Positions 1-9,900 of a stretch of DNA of 64,000 nt are shown in pieces. Under the pieces are notes generated by a model that ran no database searches, was not told where the DNA came from, and was given only the letters and a program-made list of their open reading frames with translations. This stretch comes from Opitutus sp. ER46 (lineage in GTDB: Bacteria; Verrucomicrobiota; Verrucomicrobiia; Opitutales; Opitutaceae), in contig NZ_QAYX01000023.1 of NCBI RefSeq assembly GCF_003054705.1, forward strand, positions 62,001 to 126,000, in the 5' to 3' direction. Both the position numbers and the translations under genes were made by a program. The number at the start of each line of letters is the position of its first letter. The stretch's first letter is position 1.

Positions 1-489
1 GGCCACATGGGCGTGAAGTTCGCACGGGCGTTTGGCGCCCACGTCGTGGTGTTCACCACCTCGCCGGCGAAGAAGCCGGACGCCCTGCGGCTCGGCGCGC
101 ACGACGTGATCGTGTCCCGCCAGCCGGAGGAGATGAAGGCGCAGGCGGGCACGTTCGACTTCATCCTCGATTGCGTGTCGGCGGAGCACGACCTCAACGC
201 CTACCTCGCGATGCTGAAGGTGGACGGCAATCTTACGATCGTGGGCGCGCCGGAGAAGCCGCTGCCGGTGGCGGTGTTCAGCCTGATCATGGGGCGCCGG
301 AGTTTCTCCGGCTCGATGATCGGCGGCATCCGCGAGACGCAGGAGATGCTGGATTTCTGCGGCCAGCACGGGATCACGAGCGACATCGAGATGATCCGGA
401 TGGACCAGATCAACGAGGCCTACGCGCGGATGCTGAAGAGCGACGTGAAGTACCGCTTCGTGATCGACATGGCGTCGCTGAAGTCCTGA
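1..489 (+). CDS. Zinc-type alcohol dehydrogenase, C-terminal part (partial)
   Basis: The reading frame is already open at the first base of the window, so the N-terminal catalytic GroES-like half is missing. The 162 visible residues contain the second half of the NAD(P)-binding Rossmann fold (GHMGVKFARAFGAHVVVF, then a basic/Ser patch suggesting NADP), followed by the FDFILDCVSA strand and the GAPEKPLPV loop typical of the YahK/cinnamyl-type medium-chain dehydrogenases. These are zinc-dependent aldehyde/alcohol oxidoreductases acting in the cytoplasm. The substrate cannot be told from this half. It converges with the downstream AraC gene. Confidence 0.85.
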   Translation, partial: GHMGVKFARAFGAHVVVFTTSPAKKPDALRLGAHDVIVSRQPEEMKAQAGTFDFILDCVSAEHDLNAYLAMLKVDGNLTIVGAPEKPLPVAVFSLIMGRRSFSGSMIGGIRETQEMLDFCGQHGITSDIEMIRMDQINEAYARMLKSDVKYRFVIDMASLKS

Positions 490-615
490 CGCCGGCGCAG
501 CGGTGGCCCGGGCGCGGAGGATCGGCCCGGGCCATGCCGCCGCTTACGACGGCAGGCGCAGGCCTGCGGTCTCGATCGATGAGGACGGCAGGCCAGCAGG
601 GCTCGAAGACTGGCG

Positions 616-1521
616 TCAGCGTTTCCGGCGGTAGTCGCTGGGAGAAAGGCCGGTCTCGCGGCGGAAGACCTGGGCGAAATGGCTCGGGGTGGAAAAGCCC
701 AGGTCCAGCGCCACGGCGACGATGCTTTGGTCGGTCTCCCGCAGGCGCCGGCGCGCTTCCTGCATGCGCGCGTTCACGTGGTACTTGCCCGGGGACATCC
801 CGGTGGCGCTTTTGAAGAGCCGGTGAAAGTGAAATTTGCTCAGCCCGGCCATCGCCGCGGTCTGGGCGAGGTCGAAGGGCTCGTCGAGGTGAGACTCCAT
901 CCAGTCGGTGACCTGCTTCAGCTTGTAGCCGGGGAGCGAGGAGCTGGCGCCGCGGGCGTCGCGGGGGATCTCGGCGTAGTGGCGCGCGAGATGCATCGCG
1001 ATGAGGTGCGCGAGGCCCTGGACGCGCAGCGCGCTTGCGCGCGGAGCCATGAGTTCGCCCCGGACGTTCTCCATCATCCAGTTCAGGTCGGGATCCGTGA
1101 ATGCCGACAGGTCGCGCAGGCGCACCTTGGGCGCATCGGCCCCGAAAACCTCCTCGAGGGCGCGATTGAAGAGCGGCAACTCGACGAAGACCATCATGGC
1201 GAGGAACGGTTCGGGCGTGAGGGCCTTCCAGCGGCACTCATACGGGCCGCCTCCGGTGGTGAGGAAGAATGAGCCCTGACGGATCCGATGCGTGACCCAG
1301 GGACCGTTGCCCTCACGTTCCTGAAACTCGACCTCGCCGGAAAACGTCCACGCCAGATGCGGTTCGTTCACTGCCGGCAAGGCCAAGGCGTCGGTCGTGC
1401 GCAACGGTTCATGGATCCAGGCCTTCAGGTCCTGCCACGCCTTGCCGCGACTCGCGCGGAGGCTCCGTGACTTCGTGTACCGCAGGTATGCCTCGGTGGA
1501 GGTTTTGTCGGGGATCGTCAT
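616..1521 (-). CDS. AraC-family transcriptional regulator
   Basis: A 301-residue protein with an N-terminal cupin-like sensing half and a C-terminal double helix-turn-helix over roughly residues 200-300. The first helix region contains AAMAGLSKFHFHRLFKSATG and the second contains ALDLGFSTPSHFAQVFRRE and ends LSPSDYRRKR, which is the classic AraC/XylS signature. It lies 93 bp downstream of the alpha-L-fucosidase gene on the same strand, so it may be co-transcribed with and control that gene. The adjacency is only suggestive, and the ligand is unknown. Confidence 0.9.
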   Translation of the reverse strand: MTIPDKTSTEAYLRYTKSRSLRASRGKAWQDLKAWIHEPLRTTDALALPAVNEPHLAWTFSGEVEFQEREGNGPWVTHRIRQGSFFLTTGGGPYECRWKALTPEPFLAMMVFVELPLFNRALEEVFGADAPKVRLRDLSAFTDPDLNWMMENVRGELMAPRASALRVQGLAHLIAMHLARHYAEIPRDARGASSSLPGYKLKQVTDWMESHLDEPFDLAQTAAMAGLSKFHFHRLFKSATGMSPGKYHVNARMQEARRRLRETDQSIVAVALDLGFSTPSHFAQVFRRETGLSPSDYRRKR

Positions 1522-1614
1522 GCGCGCCGGAGTCGGAATCTGGCCGCCAGCGAACCGCAGCTCTGGCGGAGTTTCAAATCGTGAAGATCAGGTCGAGGGA
1601 GCCGAAGCCGGCGG

Positions 1615-3324
1615 TCAGCGGCGGGGCGTGATCTTGAAGACCACGGCGGTGCCGTTTGCGATCACTCGGGGAGGCTCGATCACGAGGGCATCGTCGGTGC
1701 GGGACCACGTGAGCTTTTCGGTGCTGCCCAGGGCCGCTATTTCGGCGATTGCACCGGGCCAAAGCCCGCGCTTCGTTCCGAGCGATTTGATCGTCACCGG
1801 TCCCGAGGGCGTGCCCATCACGATCGCGTAGAGGACCTCTCCCTTGGTGGTGAAGCGGACATCCTCCGCCGTGAACGGCTTGGCCTTTCCTTCGTTGAAG
1901 CCCTGGGCCGACAGCGGCGGTACGCTCGCCATCTGCGGGCCTTCGCCGAAGACCTGCCATGGCCGCGTGCCGTGGATCGCCTCTTGGTTGACCTGCATCC
2001 AGTCGCCGATGCCGCGCACGATCTCGAGCTCGTCGTCATCGATGGTGCCATCACCGCGGACGGGAATGCTGAGGAGCAGGTTGCCGTTTTTGCTGACGAC
2101 GTCGATGAGGGTATGAACGACAGTCCGCGCCGTCTTGTAGCCGTGGCGGTCGAAGATGCCGCGATCATAGTGCCAGCTGCCGATACACGTGTCGGTCTGC
2201 CACGGATTGGGCTCGATCTCGTTGCTGCTGCCGCGCTCGACGTCCCACGCCATGCAGCGCCGCTGCTCCCCGTCGAGGATCTTGTTGAACATCACGCCGT
2301 CGTCGCCGCGCCACCGGTCGTTGCTGTTATAGAAATGGGCGGCGATTTTCAGGCCGGCGTCGCTTACCGGCCACAGCGGCAGGGCGGTGTCGTCGAAGTA
2401 GATCAGGTCGGGCTGGTACTTGTTAATGAGGTCGATGGTGCGGTTGTAGAACTTCTCACAATACGCCTGGTCCGGCAGGGTCACGCCGTGGTCCCAGTTC
2501 CAGCGTTCGTGGATCTTCTTCAGCTCAGCGAAACCGGGACTTGGCGGATGGTTTTGGGCGTAGAGGTCCTGGGGGTCGTATCCTTCCCACCACGTCCCTT
2601 TGCCGTCGGCCTTGGTGAGTTTGCCGTCGTAGGGCACGCCGGCGAGCGGACCGGTGGCATCCGCGCCCTGGGCGGTCTCCAGCCAGCTCCAGGCGTGGGC
2701 GGCGTGGACGCTGACCCCAAACTTCAGCCCGTGCCTGCGGGCCGCGGCGGCCCAGCCGGCGATCAAGTCCTTCCGCGGGCCCAGGTTCACGGAGTTCCAC
2801 GGCTGATACTTCGAGTCCCAGTTGTCGAAGTTGTCGTGGTGATTCGCCAGCGCGAAGAAGTATTTTGCCCCGGCCCGCGCATACAGGCGGAGCAGGTCGT
2901 CGGGGCGCCAGTTTTCCGCCCGCCACGCATGAATGACGTCCTTGAAGCCGACCTTGGAAGGGTGGCCGAAGGCGGCGACGTGCGCGCGATAGCGACCGCT
3001 CGTTTCGCTGTACATCTCCCGCGCGTACCAGTCACCCCGCTCGGGCTGGCACTGCGGGCCCCAGTGGGCCCAGATGCCGAATTTTGCATCCCGGAACCAG
3101 GTGGGCACCCGGTACTGCTTTAGCGACTCCCAGTCCGGGGTGAACTTGCCCGGCGCCACCGGCTCGGCGGTCGTGCTGACGATGACGAGGGGCGTGGCCG
3201 TGCTGGGAATCTGGGCGAGGCCGATCGCAGCGCTGCACAGCAGGGCGAGCAGCGCGCAACGGAAACACTGGCGGGCAGGATGAACGGGGAAGGTTTTCAC
3301 GAGAAAAGCGGGCGCCCCGCACAT
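1615..3324 (-). CDS. GH29 alpha-L-fucosidase, secreted
   Basis: A 569-residue glycoside hydrolase. A hydrophobic stretch at about residues 22-37 (CALLALLCSAAIGLAQ) looks like a signal peptide after a rather long N-terminus, so the true start may lie a little downstream. The mature part has the GH29 hallmarks: KFGIWAHWGPQ near residues 81-91, FALANHHDNFD near 157-167, and DLIYFDDTALP near 306-316, where D311 is in the position of the family's catalytic nucleophile. A C-terminal beta-rich domain follows. It would release L-fucose from glycans in the periplasm or outside. Its partner on the same strand is the AraC regulator. Confidence 0.9.
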   Translation of the reverse strand: MCGAPAFLVKTFPVHPARQCFRCALLALLCSAAIGLAQIPSTATPLVIVSTTAEPVAPGKFTPDWESLKQYRVPTWFRDAKFGIWAHWGPQCQPERGDWYAREMYSETSGRYRAHVAAFGHPSKVGFKDVIHAWRAENWRPDDLLRLYARAGAKYFFALANHHDNFDNWDSKYQPWNSVNLGPRKDLIAGWAAAARRHGLKFGVSVHAAHAWSWLETAQGADATGPLAGVPYDGKLTKADGKGTWWEGYDPQDLYAQNHPPSPGFAELKKIHERWNWDHGVTLPDQAYCEKFYNRTIDLINKYQPDLIYFDDTALPLWPVSDAGLKIAAHFYNSNDRWRGDDGVMFNKILDGEQRRCMAWDVERGSSNEIEPNPWQTDTCIGSWHYDRGIFDRHGYKTARTVVHTLIDVVSKNGNLLLSIPVRGDGTIDDDELEIVRGIGDWMQVNQEAIHGTRPWQVFGEGPQMASVPPLSAQGFNEGKAKPFTAEDVRFTTKGEVLYAIVMGTPSGPVTIKSLGTKRGLWPGAIAEIAALGSTEKLTWSRTDDALVIEPPRVIANGTAVVFKITPRR

Positions 3325-3409
3325 GGGTGCTGGCGCGAGGAGGGGCGGTGGTTGGGCGCGGCGAACGAGGAGGGCACGAGTTCGGGGCTAGCGGTCGGAG
3401 AGCACGCGG

Positions 3410-3892
3410 TCAAAGCGGCCGCGGAAATTCTGGCACCGACTTGGTTCCGAGCAGCCGCTTCTTCTCGGTCTGAAACTCCTCTTCTGTGATCAGCCCCGTG
3501 TTACGCAGTTCACCGAGCCGAGCCAACTCCGTGTAGCGATCGCGAGCCACGGTGCCAGTGCCCTTGAGGTCGCCAGAGGATATCGCCTGCGCCTCGGGAT
3601 CATCGGGCGCCAGGGCCTTGAAGTGAACCTCCGCGTACGCGCAGGATCTTCCGACGACTACGTCCTTTTGCGTCGCGCTGATCATCTTCATGACTTTCCC
3701 GTGTCGCTCGCACCATGCCCTCGCGTCATTCAGCGCCGCGGCTTTCATTTTCGCTCCATACTGAAAGCCCGTTTCGCTGTGGGTGATCATGTAGGTGTCA
3801 GGCCCCGTCTGAACGACACCGCTCGATTCTGTGATGCACCCGGCGAGTCCGAACGACAGCAGACACCCGAGAGCGCGATATCCTAGGTTCAT
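3410..3892 (-). CDS. SHOCT-domain lipoprotein
   Basis: 160 residues beginning MNLGYRALGCLLSFGLAGC, a lipoprotein signal peptide with the lipobox Cys at position 19. The body (QYGAKMKAAALNDARAWCER) resembles small envelope proteins that carry a short conserved Cys-containing domain. The C-terminus (LARLGELRNTGLITEEEFQTEKKRLL) is a SHOCT helix pair. The frame stays open far upstream as a GC-rich read-through, but the ATG directly before the lipobox peptide is the obvious start. No function is assigned; an outer-membrane-anchored accessory protein is likely. Confidence 0.8.
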   Translation of the reverse strand: MNLGYRALGCLLSFGLAGCITESSGVVQTGPDTYMITHSETGFQYGAKMKAAALNDARAWCERHGKVMKMISATQKDVVVGRSCAYAEVHFKALAPDDPEAQAISSGDLKGTGTVARDRYTELARLGELRNTGLITEEEFQTEKKRLLGTKSVPEFPRPL

Positions 3893-4036
3893 CGGCAAGA
3901 CGTGTTTGCCCGTCTTTAGCGGGGGAAGACGATGGCCACAAGAGCGGCTTTGAATCGAACGAGGCGGCGTCCGAAGGTTCGACGCGGAGGGTTGGCGCCA
4001 TGTGGCCCTCCTGTGCGTCCCTTGGCTCGCAACCGG

Positions 4037-4234
4037 CTCACGCATGAAAAGCTGGCGCGCGATCTCGGGGATCACCCTGAGAGCCAGATGGTCTGGTTGA
4101 ACGACGTTTTCGGGGGCACGTTTCCCGTCACTTGGTCGCTGGGCATCATCGCGGCGATTCTCGCCGGCTCGGTCGCGATTTCGCTCCGCTTCGTACGTCC
4201 TAAGGCTCCCGCCATGCCGGGCGCGAGCTGCTGA
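4037..4234 (+). pseudogene. Possible remnant of a TerC-like membrane protein
   Basis: Within the 497-bp gap between the SHOCT lipoprotein and the chemoreceptor, one forward frame encodes a short stretch ending in a clear membrane helix (WSLGIIAAILAGSVAISL) followed by RFVRPK. The spacing and style resemble the last transmembrane segment of TerC/Alx-type proteins. Nothing upstream in any frame supplies the rest of such a protein, so if the resemblance is real this is a degraded 3' end. The remainder of the gap shows no gene. The family assignment is from memory and weak. Confidence 0.25.
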
Positions 4235-4389
4235 AGGCCGGTTGATGGTGACGGCTCGGGCGGCAAGGGCCCCGCCTGGGATGGTGTCGAGCGTGATCTC
4301 CCCCGGCGCACCTCTGCCCCCGGTGCAACCAAGTGCAGCGCGCGGGGGCAGGCTATTGGGTGCTCCGAGCTGAGTAATATTCCCGGCCG

Positions 4390-5967
4390 TCAGGACATCT
4401 CGGCGAAGTTCTCGATCTGGCGGTTGGAGGAGTTTGCCGCCTTGGGCGCAGGCTTGGTCCGGGCCGGCGCCATCTTGAGCTCGGTCCGGATGGAACGGGG
4501 AGCGCGGGTCGGACTGGCGGTGCGGACCGGATCCTCGGTCTTGGCGTCGCGGGCGGCGAGCGCCAGCAACTGACCGACGTTCTCCTGCATCGCCTGGGCC
4601 TGGGCGTTGAGCTCCTCGGCGGCGCTGGCACTTTCCTCGGCGTTCGCCGCGTTCTTCTGGGTGACCTGGTCCATCTGGGACACCGCCTGCGTCACCTGGC
4701 CGATGCCCTGGTTCTGCTCCACGGAGGCCGTGGCGATTTCCACGACGAGCTCGTCGACCTGGCGGGAGCGGGTGGCGATTTCCTCGAGACTCGTGGCGAC
4801 CTTGTGGCTGATCGCCACGCCCTGCGCGGTCTTGGAGATGGCGCCTTCGATCTTGCCTGCGGTTTCCTTGGCGGCCTGGGCGGAGCGCTGGGCGAGGTTG
4901 CGGACCTCTTCGGCGACGACCGCGAAGCCGGCGCCGGCCTCGCCGGCCCGGGCGGCCTCGACGGCGGCGTTCAGCGCGAGGATGTTCGTCTGGAATGCAA
5001 TCTCGTCGATCGTCTTGATGATCTTTGCGACGTCGTCGCTGGACGTCTTGATGTCGTTCATCGCGGTCTTCATCGCCTGCATGTCGGTCACGCCGACATC
5101 GGCGGCCTGGCGGGCGGCCCCGGCCAGTTCCTTGGCCCGCTGTGCATTGTCCGTGTTCCGCTTCGTCATGCTCGAGATCTCCTCGAGCGACGCGCTGGTT
5201 TCCTCGATCGATGCCGCCTGTTCGGTCGAACCTTCCGCCAGCGACTGGCTGGCCGAGGCGACCTGGGTGGCCGCCGCGGTGGTCTGGAGCGAACCGGCCT
5301 GGAGCGAATCGGCCACGGTCGCCAGGACCTTCACAATCGAGCGGATGTTCAGCACGGCGAGCACGATGGCGCCGAGCAGAACCGATGCGGCCGTGATGGC
5401 GATGAGCCACGTGGCGTTCTTCACGGCCGCGTCGATCTCATCGCCGAGATCGGCGCCGTGCTTGGCGTTGAAGTTGAGCAGGGCGGTGCCGGCCTCGGAA
5501 TACGCGGTGTACGCCGGGATAGCGGTCGATTCGTTGTAGGCCTCGGCCGCCGCCAGGTCCGTTTCCGCGAGCTCGAGGAGCCGCTTCCGCGTGTCGCCAT
5601 TGGCCTTTCTGGTCTCCTGCAGCCGGGCGAAGAGCCTGCGGTCGTCCGCCAGAATGATGGTGGGCTCGTACTTTTTGAATGCGTCGTCGTTCGCCTGGCT
5701 GAGTTGGGCCAGTTCGTTTTGGATCTTCTGCCGGGCCTCGGGCGTGGTGGCCCGCAGGAAGCGTTCGACGCGTATTTCACTCTCGGCCTGAATCGAGTTG
5801 ACGCTGGCCATGAGCGTGATGCCGGGGATCGCATCCTGCGTAATGGAATCGCTGATGCGATTGAGGGCGATCAGCCGGTTGACGGCGAAGATTCCGACGC
5901 CGATGAGGGCGAGACAGAGAATGGAGACGAGGATCGTGACGCGTTGTCCGATGGTGCGAGTTTTCAT
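4390..5967 (-). CDS. Methyl-accepting chemotaxis protein without HAMP
   Basis: 525 residues. TM1 lies near residues 9-28 ([18 protein letters not shown]), followed by a helical four-helix-bundle-type sensor to about residue 185 and TM2 near 186-205 ([20 protein letters not shown]). After that comes directly a signalling hairpin whose tip carries [20 protein letters not shown] and [17 protein letters not shown], the invariant MCP core. No proline-containing HAMP linker is recognisable between TM2 and the coiled coil. The C-terminus ([10 protein letters not shown]) lacks an NWETF-type CheR/CheB tether. No other chemotaxis genes are present here, so it must work with Che proteins encoded elsewhere. 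Confidence 0.93.
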   Translation of the reverse strand: MKTRTIGQRVTILVSILCLALIGVGIFAVNRLIALNRISDSITQDAIPGITLMASVNSIQAESEIRVERFLRATTPEARQKIQNELAQLSQANDDAFKKYEPTIILADDRRLFARLQETRKANGDTRKRLLELAETDLAAAEAYNESTAIPAYTAYSEAGTALLNFNAKHGADLGDEIDAAVKNATWLIAITAASVLLGAIVLAVLNIRSIVKVLATVADSLQAGSLQTTAAATQVASASQSLAEGSTEQAASIEETSASLEEISSMTKRNTDNAQRAKELAGAARQAADVGVTDMQAMKTAMNDIKTSSDDVAKIIKTIDEIAFQTNILALNAAVEAARAGEAGAGFAVVAEEVRNLAQRSAQAAKETAGKIEGAISKTAQGVAISHKVATSLEEIATRSRQVDELVVEIATASVEQNQGIGQVTQAVSQMDQVTQKNAANAEESASAAEELNAQAQAMQENVGQLLALAARDAKTEDPVRTASPTRAPRSIRTELKMAPARTKPAPKAANSSNRQIENFAEMS

Positions 5968-6219
5968 GAACGAAAGGAGGACAGAATTTGATGCCGCGAA
6001 CCTGATCCGGGTGCGGGTGCTGAGGTCGCGGGCGGCGAGAGTGGGGGCGAGGAGGGACGATGCGGGAGTGTTGTGAGGTGCGATGCCACGCCGCCGCTGG
6101 GCGTTGCATGATCACAACTTACATCGGCCCCGGCCCGGGGCGGAGAGACTCCGGATATCCCCAAGCGAACGTCTGATTTCGCGCAGCGGTGCTGTCGGGG
6201 AAATCCCCAACCCCGCGGT

Positions 6220-6873
6220 TCAGAGCGACACGAGACCGAGTCGGACGGCGCAGCGGACGAGGGCGGCGCGGCTCGAGCAGCCGAGCTTCTTCACCAGACG
6301 GGCGCGGTAGGTGTCGATGGACTTCACGCTGAGGCCCAACTCGGCGGCGAGTTCCTTGTAGCTCAGGCCCTCGGCCAAGCCTTTCAGGACCGAGCGCTCA
6401 CGCGCGGAGAGGTCGATCTTTCCCTCCCCGGTCGCGGGCATCGGAGGCGGCGGCTCCCGGAGTGTCGGTGCCAGCGCGGTCGCGGCCTCAGGCGAGAAAT
6501 ACACCTTGCCGGCCATGACGGTGCGGACCGCCCGGACCAAGTAGTCACTGGCTTCGCTCTTGAAGACGAGGCCGTCGACGCCGGCGAGGAGGGTCGCGCG
6601 CGCCACAGTGCCGGGCTTCATTCCAGTCAGCGCGAGCACGCGCGTCTTGGGCCAGCGCGTTTTGATCGTGCGAGTCGCGGCCAGCCCGTCCTGTTCCGGC
6701 AAGCCGATATCCATGACGACAATGTCCGGCGACTTTTCCCCGATCATCGCGCAAGCGGACGCGGCGTCGGCGGCCTCGCCGACAACCTCGAAACCGTCCT
6801 CGCCCTGCAGGCGAAGCCGCAGACCGGTGCGGATGAGTTCATGGTCGTCGACGACAAGGATTCGGATGCGCAT
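6220..6873 (-). CDS. LuxR/NarL-family response regulator
   Basis: 217 residues from the ATG that begins MRIRILVVDDHELIRTGLRL. The receiver domain has DD at 9-10, the phosphoacceptor Asp in IVVMDIGLP near 57, the conserved Thr in ALTGMK and the Lys in VFKSEA. The C-terminal LuxR helix-turn-helix is LSARERSVLKGLAEGLSYKE with IDTYRARLVKKLG. The same frame continues 55 codons upstream, but that part has no domain. It diverges from the seven-PAS hybrid kinase gene and is its natural candidate partner, although the pairing is an inference. Confidence 0.93.
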   Translation of the reverse strand: MRIRILVVDDHELIRTGLRLRLQGEDGFEVVGEAADAASACAMIGEKSPDIVVMDIGLPEQDGLAATRTIKTRWPKTRVLALTGMKPGTVARATLLAGVDGLVFKSEASDYLVRAVRTVMAGKVYFSPEAATALAPTLREPPPPMPATGEGKIDLSARERSVLKGLAEGLSYKELAAELGLSVKSIDTYRARLVKKLGCSSRAALVRCAVRLGLVSL

Positions 6874-6965
6874 GGGGTACGATCGCCGAGGATCGTGCGA
6901 GGCGCGGGCGGCGTCGCAATCACGGAGACCGCAAATGGGGCGGCAAACGCGTAGGAAAGGGCGTC

Positions 6966-9900
6966 GTGCCGGCGAGTCCGGCTCCGTACCGCCGCCATAT
7001 TTTGGCATCTGGGAGATTTGGAGTGATCCAAGTGGCATCCGCTGTTGGAGTTCCTGACGTGCGTGGGCAGGCCCCCCAGCCGCCCCCTGCGATGTCTCCC
7101 CAGCTCAAACCTTCCGATTTTTGGCTTGGCCGTCCGCTGCCGGCTGAGGTTCGCGACCCCGTCTTGTCGCTCTGCCTCTGGCTGGCCGCGCTTGGCAGCA
7201 CCTTCGTGCTGGGTGTCGGATTCCTGCATCAGCAGGCCGGTTTCTGGCTGATGCCGATATGCTGGCTGCAGGGAGCACAGTTGCTGGCCAGTGTGACTGC
7301 GCTGCTCTGGCGCCGGGGGCCGATCGCCTTCCGCGGCACAGTCCTGATCACATTCTGCCATCTCATGGCGCTCGGAGTCTTTGCGTATCGCGGCGCGACG
7401 CCCAACTCCTCGCTCTTCCTCACCATCGCCACGCTCTTTGCGGGCCTGAGTTTCGGCCTGCGCGCGATGGTGCTCTCGTATGGCGCTGCGTTGGGCTGGC
7501 ACCTTTGCGCCTACCTCGGCTGGAGCGCAGGTTGGCTGCCGCTGCAGTCGGTGCGGCGGATCGAGGGAGCGGCCACTGCCGCCTACTGGTTGGAGAACGC
7601 CCTCGGGTTCGCCCTCAGCTGCGGCGTGATCGTCGTCCTCATCGGCTTTCTCATCCGCCGGCTCATCCTCCATAATGCAGAGGTCGCCGAAACCACCGCC
7701 GCGCTGGCGCGCGAGCAGCAGATGCGGGCCGAGGCGGAGGTATCGCGGCTGCGCGCGGAGGCGACTGCGCAGACTTCCGTGCGACAGAGCGAACTCGAGA
7801 TGCGCAGCCTGTTCCTGGCGGCCCCGGTGGGCATCGCGGTGGTCCACAACCGGATCTTTCACCGGGTCAACGCACGGTTCGCCGAGCTCTTCGGCTATCA
7901 ACCTGAGGAGTTGATCGGAAAGAACACGCGCCTGCTCTACGCGGACCAGGCGAAGTTTGAAGAGGTGGGCCGAAAGGTCTATCAGCAGCGCGCCAGCGGC
8001 GAGCCGGCTCGGATCGAGGCGGTACACCGCTGCAAGGACGGCACCGAGCTCGATATCCTGATCAAGGCCGCGCCGATTGATCCCGCCGTTCCCGACGGCG
8101 CGTACATCGTGATGCTCATGGACATCACCACCACCAAGCGGGCCGAAGCCCTCGTCCGGCGGAGCGAGGCCCGGTTGCGCGAGACCCTGGATCACACGAG
8201 CGACGCGATTTTCACTGCTCGGGTCGAGCCGGATGGCCGTTTTGTTTACGAAGACGTCAACGCGGCGGTGGAGCAGTTCGGACTGTCGGTGGAAGCTTTT
8301 CGGGCCGGCACCACGACGCCGGCCGACATCTTCCCGCCGGACACGGCCGAGACGATCCGCGGCCAGTATCAACAGTGCGTCGAGGCGCGCAGGATGATCG
8401 AGGTCCGGCAGGAGCTGACGACCCCGCGCGGCCTCCGGCTTTTTGCCACCAAGCTGGTCCCCGTGGTCGCGACCGAGGGCGGACCGGTGGTTCGCCTCGT
8501 GGGCTTTGCCCGCGACATGACCGAGCAACTGCGGGCCGAGCAGGCGCTGCGCGAGAGCGAGGAGCGGCTGCAGCGGCTTCTCTCCAATTCCAACGACCTG
8601 TTCATCGTGATCGATGCGGCGGGCGTTTACCGTTCGGTCCACGGCCCGGTGGCGGCGATGATCGGCCTCACGGCGGAGGAACTGGTGGGCGGCAATAGCC
8701 TGGACGGGATTCACCCCGACGACCGCCAGCGCGTGGCGGAGCATCTGGCTGCCGCCGTGGCCGCTCCGGGCTGCACGGTCAGCGCGGAATATCGCTATCA
8801 GCACAAGGACGGGTCCTGGGTGCACATCGAGGCGGTCGGTGCCAACTGGCTGCACGATCCCAGCATCAATGGCATCGTGCTGAACTGCCGCAATGTCACT
8901 GAACGCAAGCGCACGGAGGAGTCACTGCGCCGGAGCGAGGCCGAGTTGGCGGCAGCGCAGGAACATGCCCACATCGGGAGCTGGAGTCTGGACCTCGATG
9001 CGGGCCGCGGCACGTGGTCGCGCCAGCTCTACCGGCTCTTTGGTGTTCCGCCCGCGAACCGGATCCCCTCGTTCACCGAGTTTCTGGAGCTGGTCGATTC
9101 GCGGGACCGGGAGCGCCTCGTGGCGGCCTTTGCCCGGACGGGCGAGACCGGAGTTCCTGCTCAGCTCGAATGCCGGACCCAGGCAAACCAGGGTGGGATG
9201 ACGATGTTTGAGATCCGCATTCACCGGGATCCATCGGCCCCGGCGGCGGGTCGCCGCTTGCTGGGTACAATTCAGGATGTGACGGAGCGCGAGGCGACCG
9301 CGGCCGCCCTGCGGCAAAGCGAGGCGCGACTGCAGACGGCCCAGGAACAGGCCCGCATCGGGAGTTGGGACCTGAATCTGGCTACCGACACCGGCTACTG
9401 GTCGAAGGAGATGTTCCGGCTTTTCGATTTGGAGCCGACCGCGACGCCACCCCCGTTTTCACAGTTCACAGAACTGGCGCATCCCGAGGACCGTGCGGCG
9501 ATCGAGCGTTCGGTCCGGACGGTGGTCGAATCGCACCAACCGGGGCGACTGATCTATCGAGCCAACCCCGCGATTTGCGCGGAACGCTACCTCGAGCTCG
9601 ACGTCCGGCCCCACCTGGGTGAGGACGGCAAGGTCCATTACCTCACGGGCACGCTGCAGGATGTCACGCATCGCATGCAGGCGGAAGCGGCCCTACGGGA
9701 AAAGGAGCGCCGCTGGTCCACGCTCGTCGCAAATCTTCCCGGCGTCACCTACCGCTGTGCCAACGATCCGCACTGGACCGTCGAATTCATCAGCGCGAGC
9801 TGCCGCGAATTGCTCGGCGTTCCGGAGGAGGACTATCTGGTCACCCGCAAGGCCCTGCTCGAAGAGATCATCCCGCCGGAGCAGCGCGAAGCCGTCTGGC

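Noticed and set aside
1972-3123. 383-codon open frame antisense to the fucosidase gene
   Set aside because: High-GC shadow frame; low-complexity Val/Asp/Gly composition and full overlap with a well-supported GH29 gene.
3893-5410. Extension of the SHOCT lipoprotein frame to 666 codons
   Set aside because: The upstream part is Arg/Gly-rich translation of the chemoreceptor gene in another frame; the lipoprotein signal peptide fixes the real start.
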